A DNA stretch of 64,000 nucleotides from Perkinsus olseni (Eukaryota > Perkinsozoa > Perkinsida > Perkinsidae): the NCBI GenBank assembly GCA_013115135.1, contig JABANP010000231.1:1-64000 (forward strand), given 5' to 3'. Below, piece by piece: positions 57,247 to 64,000 of the stretch. The notes beneath the pieces are model-generated. The model worked only from the letters and a program-made list of their open reading frames with translations, had not been told where the DNA came from and searched no databases. Made by a program: the position numbers and the translations under genes. Each line of letters starts with the position of its first letter. Position 1 is the stretch's first letter.

Positions 57247-60200
57247 CTAATCGCTGCAGGAACATGGGACATTACTCCCGTCACACACGCTTGGAGTCAT
57301 CCAATATTTACAGTAGCTCCCCGGGGTTATCGATTCACAATAATCATCACATTGAAGGTGAGCAGGCGTGGTCACTTCAGCACTCACAGGACTGGTCGTA
57401 GAGCGCACAGTGGTCGACGTAGTAGGCCTACTCGAAGTGGTGGTCTTGACGGTAGCAGTGTGAGGAACATTAGCTGTAGTAGTAGAAGATGGACAGAATC
57501 CCAAGAAGCGGTAATTGACCTCTTCATCACCGTAGTCTTGCATCACGAGTTGACCATCTTCGTAGGAGTATACAAGGTTACCCTTGTCAGCAGTGCAGAT
57601 CTGATTATTATTCATACCGCATCCACAACCACCGGCATAAAGCTCACCCGGAGCAGCTGAGTCATTCAGGGGTTTTCTGTACACAGCATCGTGACCATGC
57701 CTGTAGTAGAGATAACCATCAGGCGTCACTGTGAAGCCTTCATCACCAGGGATTCCCAGATCGGTGTACATCACAGGAGTCTGATCTTCGCTACCATTGG
57801 GGTCGAGGCTAATCACACCGCCCTCGGCCAACCTCACGTAGAGAGTATCATTGAGGAATCGGATTGATGTAGGTTCCTTCAAATCGCTGTTCGTGATGGT
57901 TCTCACAGCGTGATAGTCCTGCCCGCGATGGGAGAATGCATAGATCTTGTTGGAAGCCTTCCCTGTAACATAAAGGATGTCCTCCTGGTCATCGAAGGCC
58001 ACACCTGTATAACCCTTGCTAGGCTCCGCCGGGGTAATCAACACCAAGACGTTGCGGCTAGCCGGGTTCACTGCGTACACCGCTCCGTCTGAAATGCCAT
58101 AAATGACCTTACCGTCGCTGCTCGCCTGAATATCACAGAAGTCCTTGTCGGCAACGACCTCATGCTTGCTTCGACCAGCAATCGGCGCCCTCCACAGTTT
58201 ACCAACACCGTCTTCCGTACCAGCGATGTACCAAACACCGGTGGAGGTCGAAGTATAAGTAACGACAGATACGTTTCCGGCGGGAAGGATATCGGGGTGG
58301 TTGTTGCTGTCGACCTCACAAAAGTCAGGGCCACACTGTCCATGAGTCGTCATGGCCTTAGTGGGTCCGGTTGTTGTTGGCAGAGCGCTGGACGTAGTAG
58401 GCCTACTCGAAGTGGTGGTCTTGACGGTAGCAGTGTGAGGAACATTAGCTGTAGTAGTAGAAGATGGACAGAATCCCAAGAAGCGGTAATTGACCTCTTC
58501 ATCACCGTAGTCTTGCATCACGAGTTGACCATCTTCGTAGGAGTATACAAGGTTACCCTTGTCAGCAGTGCAGATCTGATTATTATTCATACCGCATCCA
58601 CAACCACCGGCATAAAGCTCACCCGGAGCAGCTGAGTCATTCAGGGGTTTTCTGTACACAGCATCGTGACCATGCCTGTAGTAGAGATAACCATCAGGCG
58701 TCACTGTGAAGCCTTCATAACCAGGGATTCCCAGATCGGTGTACATCACAGGAGTCTGATCTTCGCTACCATTGGGGTCGAGGCTAATCACACCGCCCTC
58801 GGCCAACCTCACGTAGAGAGTATCATTGAGGAATCGGATTGATGTAGGTTCCTTCAAATCGCTGTTCGTGATGGTTCTCACAGCGTGATAGTCCTGCCCG
58901 CGATGGGAGAATGCATAGATCTTGTTGGAAGCCTTCCCTGTAACATAAAGGATGTCCTCCTGGTCATCGAAGGCCACACCTGTATAACCCTTGCTAGGCT
59001 CCGCCGGGGCAATCAACACCAAGGCGTCGGGGCTAGCCGGGTTCACTGCGTACACCGCTCCGTCTGAGATGCCATAAATGACCTTACCGTCGCTGCTCGC
59101 CTGAATATCAGAGAAATCCTTGTCGGCAACGACCTCATGCTTGCTTCGACCGGCAATCGGCGCCCTCCACAGTTTACCAACACCGTCTTCCGTACCAGCA
59201 ATGTACCAAACACCGGTGGAGGTCGAAGTATAAGTAACGACAGATACGTTTCCGGCGGGAAGGATATCGGGGTGGTTGTTGCTGTCGACCTCACAAAAGT
59301 CAGGGCCACACTGTCCATGAGTCGTCATGGCCTTAGTGGGTCCGGTTGTTGTTGGCAGAGCGCTGGACGTAGTAGGCCTACTCGAAGTGGTGGTCTTGAC
59401 GGTAGCAGTGTGAGGAGCATTAGCTGTAGTAGAAGATGGACAGAATCCCAAGAATCGGTAATTGACCTCTTCATCACCGTAGTCTTGCATCACGAGTTGA
59501 CCATCTTCGTAGGAGTATACAAGGTTACCCTTGTCAGCAGTGCAGATCTGATTATTATTCATACCGCATCCACAACCACCGGCATAAAGCTCACCCGGAG
59601 CAGCTGAGTCATTCAGGGGTTTTCTGTACACAGCATCGTGACCATGCCTGTAGTAGAGATAACCATCAGGCGTCACTGTGAAGCCTTCATCACCAGGGAT
59701 TCCCAGATCGGTGTACATCACAGGAGTCTGATCTTCGCTACCATTGGGGTCGAGGCTAATCACACCGCCCTCGGCCAACCTCACGTAGAGAGTATCATTG
59801 AGGAATCGGATTGATGTAGGTTCCTTCAAATCGCTGTTCGTGATGGTTCTCACAGCGTGATAGTCCTGCCCGCGATGGGAGAATGCATAGATCTTGTTGG
59901 AAGCCTTCCCTGTAACATAAAGGATGTCCTCCTGGTCATCGAAGGCCACACCTGTATAACCCTTGCTAGGCTCCGCCGGGGTAATCAACACCAAGACGTT
60001 GCGGCTAGCCGGGTTCACTGCGTACACCGCTCCGTCTGAAATGCCATAAATGACCTTACCGTCGCTGCTCGCCTGAATATCACAGAAGTCCTTGTCGGCA
60101 ACGACCTCATGCTTGCTTCGACCAGCAATCGGCGCCCTCCACAGTTTACCAACACCGTCTTCCGTACCAGCAATGTACCAAACACCGGTGGAGGTCGAAG

Positions 60201-61372
60201 TATAAGTAACGACAGATACGTTTCCGGCGGGAAGGATATCGGGGTGGTTGTTGCTGTCGACCTCACAAAAGTCAGGGCCACACTGTCCATGAGTCGTCAT
60301 GGCCTTAGTGGGTCCGGTTGTTGTTGGCAGAGCGCTGGACGTAGTAGGCCTGCTCGAAGTGGTGGTCTTGACGGTAGCAGTGTGAGGAGCATTAGCTGTA
60401 GTAGTAGAAGATGGACAGAATCCCAAGAAGCGGTAATTGACCTCTTCATCACTGTAGTCTTGCATCACGAGTTGACCATCTTCGTAGGAGTATACAAGGT
60501 TACCCTTGTCAGCAGTGCAGATCTGATTATTATTCATACCGCATCCACAACCACCGGCATAAAGCTCACCCGGAGCAGCTGGAGTCATTCAGGGGTTTCC
60601 TGTACACAGCATCGTGACCATGCCTGTAGTAGAGATAACCATCAGGCGTCACTGTGAAGCCTTCATCACCAGGGATTCCCAGATCGGTGTACATCACAGG
60701 AGTCTGATCTTCGCTACCATTGGGGTCGAGGCTAATCACACCGCCCTCGGCCAACCTCACGTAGAGAGTATCATTGAGGAATCGGATTGATGTAGGTTCC
60801 TTCAAAGCGCTGTTCGTGATGGTTCTCACAGCGTGATAGTCCTGCCCGCGATGGGAGAATGCATAGATCTTGTTGGAAGCCTTCCCTGTAACATAAAGGA
60901 TGTCCTCCTGGTCATCGAAGGCCACACCTGTATAACCCTTGCTAGGCTCCGCCGGGGCAATCAACACCAAGGCGTCGGGGGTAGCCGGGTTCACTGCGTA
61001 CACCGCTCCGTCTGAGATGCCATAAATGACCTTACCGTCGTTGCTCGCCTGAATATCAGAGAAGTCCTTGTCGGCAACGACCTCATGCTTGCTTCGACCA
61101 GCAATCGGCGCCCTCCACAGTTTGCCAACACCGTCTTCGGTACCAGCGATGTACCAAACACCAGTGGAGGTCGAAGTATAAGTAACGACAGATACGTTTC
61201 CCGCGGGAAGGATATCGGGGTGGTTGTTCCTGTCGACCTCACAGAACTCTTCACTCGAACATACACTCGTAGTGGGGGTATGAAGTAGACCTCTGAGCCT
61301 GATGGAAGCCCTAGCTGGAGATAGGCTGGTAGCGAGGAGTCCGATCCACAATGCAATCGAATGGGCAATCAT
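57247..61372 (-). CDS. secreted four-propeller CKYW protein, inverted copy (one frameshift)
   Basis: The ATG at 61372 opens the same leader peptide as copies 2 and 3. Four propeller-like units of about 325 residues and a C-terminal GSYCKYW module follow, for about 1,370 residues if continuous. Units 2-4 and the module form one intact frame of more than 1,100 codons (60588-57247). Only the first unit carries the recurrent extra C (near 60581), which ends translation from the ATG at 60566. This is the longest and best preserved array member. Proteins of this type are probably secreted or surface-displayed; function unknown. Confidence 0.7.
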
Positions 61373-61382
61373 TTGGAGGATG

Positions 61383-61396
61383 CTGCAAAGATAAAA
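61383..61396 (-). promoter_or_regulatory. 3-prime splice acceptor before the ATG (copy 4)
   Basis: Inverted TTTTATCTTTGCAG ten bases before the ATG at 61372, as in copies 2 and 3. Confidence 0.5.
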
Positions 61397-61831
61397 CTAA
61401 GTGGATGGACTGATAGATGATTGACCGAAATGAATTGTAGAATAGACATGCTTCATCATACTCGAGTACTCCCTACAACTAGCTATTGAAGCTTAGGAAG
61501 CTCCATGGAACACTCGGATGCACTCTGTGGAATATGGCGCGGCGATGGCCCTGTAGCCAATAGACCAGCGAGGTCCGAATATCCAACATGTAAAAACCAA
61601 AATTGTGATCGTTGTTGTTGTTGTTGTTGTTTTGGCAGCCTTACCGATCGGAGTCTCTCCAATGTCCGGCCTTAGCGCTGCACGGGCTCGTCGCCCGTCA
61701 AGTCGCGCACTTCATAGCGAAGTGACGACTCGCCTCTTTGGTAACCAGAGTTTGGTCAGTGGTGCGCCACTGAAATGCCGATCCTTAGGGTTGGTGTCCT
61801 CCCAGAACCACCCTGCACACTGCGCTCGCCG

Positions 61832-62860
61832 TTATGCGTGGTACTGCTTTGCGAGATCTCGGCCTTCGTTGGGCCAAATCTTGCGCAGCAGCCACGTGAG
61901 GAGCCTAGCTTTGCGAGGGTCTTCCAAGAAGACTGAAATCCTCTGCGGGAAGGCTCCGCCCATTCTCGATCTCATCCACTGCCTTTGCTGGCGGAAGCGT
62001 CCACAACGGAAGACCAAATGTCCGACACTCTCTTCTTCCTCGTTACAGTGCCGGCATTTGATGCCTACCTCACGAATCAGCTCGGGTTTGGTATGCTTGA
62101 GATGGGTTCTGACGTCGCCGTGGCCACTTATGACGGTGAACAATCTTCTTCTGTCCCTGCCATCCGTGAACTTCGAGAGGATCTTCCTCTGCTGTTGGCC
62201 GAGGTTGACCCTAGACTCGTTGTACCCCTTGAAGTGACCTTTTAGCCGCTGCCACTCCAACATAGATCCAGTCTCATGTTTTCGTGAGAGCCGTTCCAGG
62301 GCTGCGGTTATGGGCACGGGGCAGGGGTGGCAGTCACCCATAGTGGCCCCCAATCGGGCCGTGGTATCCGCTATGGTGTTGCCAACGTTGCCTTGGTGCG
62401 AGCGGATCCATCGCAGGCACAGCCTCCTATTGCGAGCCGCCAGCTCCTGGTGCAGCTCGAGCACCAGTGAGCGGCTGTTGGCAGCCGTAGCTGTCACTCT
62501 GCCGACGTCCCCGGCCACGCAGCGTAGCGCCGAGAGGCAGTCGGAGATAATTTCTATGTCTCCCGTGTCCAGGGCGCTGGGTGGGCGGCGAAGTCGGGCG
62601 AGCTCAACCTCACATGCTCTCCCAATCGCGAGCACCTCAGACTGGAACACCGTAGAGTCTCGTGGCAGTTCCCAGCACTCGTAGGCCTCTGGTCTCTTCC
62701 CCATCGGGGCGTAGCGTACTAGCCCGAATCCGGTGCGGCTCGCAAGGTGGTACGGGCCGGCTCCTCTTACAGTGAGTTTGCTCCCGTCCGTGTACCATTG
62801 ATGCGCTCCCGTCTCCAGCGCTACGTCGCCGCCCGTGTCTACGGTGAGGTTAGGGCCAGC
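61832..62860 (-). CDS. LINE RNase H and C-terminal zinc-knuckle-like domain (continuation after frameshift)
   Basis: The RNase H domain starts with WYTDGSK (first catalytic Asp), then SEVLAIGRACEVE (Glu), IEIISDCLSALRC (Asp) and HQGNVGNTIADTTA (last Asp). A CRHCNEEEESVGHLVFRC finger and a Trp-rich tail end at 61832. The first ATG of this frame is at 62704, but the domain begins before it, so it was joined to the RT frame originally. One base added or lost in the G run at 62861-62865 explains the break. The copy is probably defective, or the run is misread. Confidence 0.85.
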   Translation of the reverse strand, partial: AGPNLTVDTGGDVALETGAHQWYTDGSKLTVRGAGPYHLASRTGFGLVRYAPMGKRPEAYECWELPRDSTVFQSEVLAIGRACEVELARLRRPPSALDTGDIEIISDCLSALRCVAGDVGRVTATAANSRSLVLELHQELAARNRRLCLRWIRSHQGNVGNTIADTTARLGATMGDCHPCPVPITAALERLSRKHETGSMLEWQRLKGHFKGYNESRVNLGQQQRKILSKFTDGRDRRRLFTVISGHGDVRTHLKHTKPELIREVGIKCRHCNEEEESVGHLVFRCGRFRQQRQWMRSRMGGAFPQRISVFLEDPRKARLLTWLLRKIWPNEGRDLAKQYHA

Positions 62861-64000
62861 GGGGGAGCTCCGAGACTATCCGCCGTAAACCTGTCGCCTA
62901 GCCATCTCCGAAGCACCCGCCTTTCTGGTCGCTGCGGTGTAAATTTCGCCATATAGTGGAGGTCTTTGACCATTCTCCTTGCGATCGCCTCCGTTATTCC
63001 CCTCCAGTTGACCAGCCGGTTGACCATAGAAGTGGGGGCGCTGGGCAGGGCTCGCCATACGCTTCTAATCAGAGTCGCCCGGATGCCTGCCGCTGCTTTG
63101 GTGAACCATTTTGCCACGCTCGCCCGGCCCCAGATCGTACCTGCGTACGTTGCCCGTGGGATGACGTAGCTGTTCCACAGTGCCTCCGCCGCTCTTGGGT
63201 TCAGTCCAGAGTTCCATCGGCAGAAAGCCCGTATCTGCCTGACCCAGCGTCGGGCATTGTCTAGGGTGACACGGGCATGCTTGTCCCACTGAATACCCGT
63301 CGGGGTTGCCCTCAACCACACTCCCAGCCATTTTGCTTCGGCCTTGATCTTAGAACCGAGCTCTGGCGGCAAGCCCTCGTGCTCCTCGCGTCGCGCCTGG
63401 TCGGTAAACAAGAGGAGTTCCTCTTTATCCTCCGCCAGCGGTATCCGGCGCTGCTCTGCCCATGATGCAGCCGCGCCCCTGCAGTCGGTTAGGGCCCCGC
63501 CCAAGGTCGCCATGTCCTTGGCTCTGATGGCTATGGTGAAGTCATCGGCATATCCAATGACTTTGATGGACCACGGCGTCCCCTGTTGCAGCTCGCACCT
63601 CCTTTCCAGCCTGTCGAAGAGGGGTAGGGATGCTACTACGAAAAGCAGTGGGCTCAGGCTCCCCCCTTGGGGAGTGCCTTTCCGCAGGTATCTGCAAGCG
63701 GTGGACCCGTCAGCGGCGTTGACGACGACCCTCCTCCCATAGAGGTAGGACGCGACCAGCTCCGTCCATTGCGGGCCTAGATATTCGTCGACGCCTTCGA
63801 GGATCGCTGTCCACGGGATGTTGTCGAAGGCGCCAGTGAAGTCTTCAAAGAGCGCTCCCGCTGGTTCTTTCTGGTTCTTGGCTTCCAGTATGAAGTCTTC
63901 CAGATCCCTGAGCGCCGTTTCCGTCGACTTTCCCCTGCGAAAGCCGTGGACAGTGTTTGGCAGGCTCTTGATCTTCCCTTCTAGCTTCAGCAGGATAGCT
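62839..64000 (-). CDS. LINE reverse transcriptase (partial, 5-prime end outside window)
   Basis: The frame is open from the window edge to a stop at 62839. In order it holds GFRRGKSTETAL, motif A LFEDFTGAFDNIPW with catalytic Asp, motif B GTPQGGSLSPLLF, motif C IGYADDFT with the catalytic DD pair, and then the thumb region. It copies the element RNA at the nicked target. No in-frame ATG is seen upstream of 63513, because the true start is beyond the edge. The frame ends about 25 bases after a run of five G (plus strand 62861-62865), and the RNase H part continues in another frame. Confidence 0.9.
   Translation of the reverse strand, partial: AILLKLEGKIKSLPNTVHGFRRGKSTETALRDLEDFILEAKNQKEPAGALFEDFTGAFDNIPWTAILEGVDEYLGPQWTELVASYLYGRRVVVNAADGSTACRYLRKGTPQGGSLSPLLFVVASLPLFDRLERRCELQQGTPWSIKVIGYADDFTIAIRAKDMATLGGALTDCRGAAASWAEQRRIPLAEDKEELLLFTDQARREEHEGLPPELGSKIKAEAKWLGVWLRATPTGIQWDKHARVTLDNARRWVRQIRAFCRWNSGLNPRAAEALWNSYVIPRATYAGTIWGRASVAKWFTKAAAGIRATLIRSVWRALPSAPTSMVNRLVNWRGITEAIARRMVKDLHYMAKFTPQRPERRVLRRWLGDRFTADSLGAPPLALTSP

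Larger units (their letters stand above)
56160..61610 (-). repeat. inverted fourth copy of the array unit, truncated by a LINE
   Basis: Reverse-oriented copy of the 4.8-kb unit with leader, acceptor, a four-domain gene and the 3-prime flank. Similarity to the leader of the other copies stops at 61610, exactly where the retrotransposon tail starts. Confidence 0.85.
61611..64000 (-). mobile_element. non-LTR retrotransposon (LINE), 3-prime part, running off the right edge
   Basis: Minus-strand element with reverse transcriptase, RNase H and a C-terminal zinc-knuckle-like motif, a 3-prime UTR of about 200 bp, and an AAC-repeat tail at 61633-61611 instead of poly-A. RT followed by RNase H suggests the I/R1/Tad-like groups. 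It is inserted in the leader of the inverted array copy; the 5-prime end lies outside the window. Confidence 0.9.

Overview
This is a nuclear fragment from a microbial eukaryote. The evidence is a spliced protein kinase gene, many very short GT-AG introns, long Thr-rich secreted proteins, a non-LTR retrotransposon and a eukaryotic-type tRNA gene followed by a T run. The combination of short introns, huge Thr-rich proteins carrying a GSYCKYW cysteine module, and Sfi1-like repeats suggests a Perkinsus-like alveolate. That is a guess from overall character; no marker gene in the window proves it. 

Layout, left to right. At 0.5-1.5 kb is an MDR-type NAD(P)-dependent oxidoreductase. At 2.7-10.4 kb is a giant secreted mucin-like gene: signal peptide, two propeller-like domains, poly-Thr, about 78 copies of a 45-bp repeat, and four CKYW modules. 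At 11.5-24.3 kb is a tandem array of three 4.8-kb units. Each unit carries a secreted gene with two or three copies of a 325-residue propeller-like domain and one C-terminal CKYW module. A fourth, inverted copy with four domains lies at 56.2-61.6 kb, and its upstream region is cut by a LINE (61.6 kb to the right edge). A second gene pair of the same superfamily is at 27.4-29.2 and 30.7-32.6 kb. 

Between the arrays (24.4-56 kb) the DNA is different. It holds intron-rich genes, mostly on the minus strand: W-repeat (Sfi1-like, probable centrin-binding) exons at 25.7-26.9 and 33-45 kb, a coiled-coil C-terminus at 45.6-46.1 kb, unassigned exons at 49-51 kb, and a CDPK/CaMK-like kinase at 52-53.3 kb. 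One intact tRNA-Arg(TCT) gene is at 48.2 kb. 

The most interesting observation concerns the introns of this central region. Many are 42-45 nt long and are built from a few dispersed short modules: a TAATTTCGTGGCGCGC core, an ATCGATC/GATCGAT palindrome, a GCGGAGCGAAGC block, a CAACCTAAG 3-prime end, and tRNA T-arm (box B) sequences. The modules occur in both orientations and in more than one gene, which looks like introner-type intron propagation. 

The secreted genes together look like a surface or secreted adhesin-type family (propeller head, mucin-like stalk, small Cys-rich module) that evolves by duplication, gene conversion and repeat expansion. Several members carry small indels that break the frame, so some may be pseudogenes, or the assembly may be imperfect in repeats.
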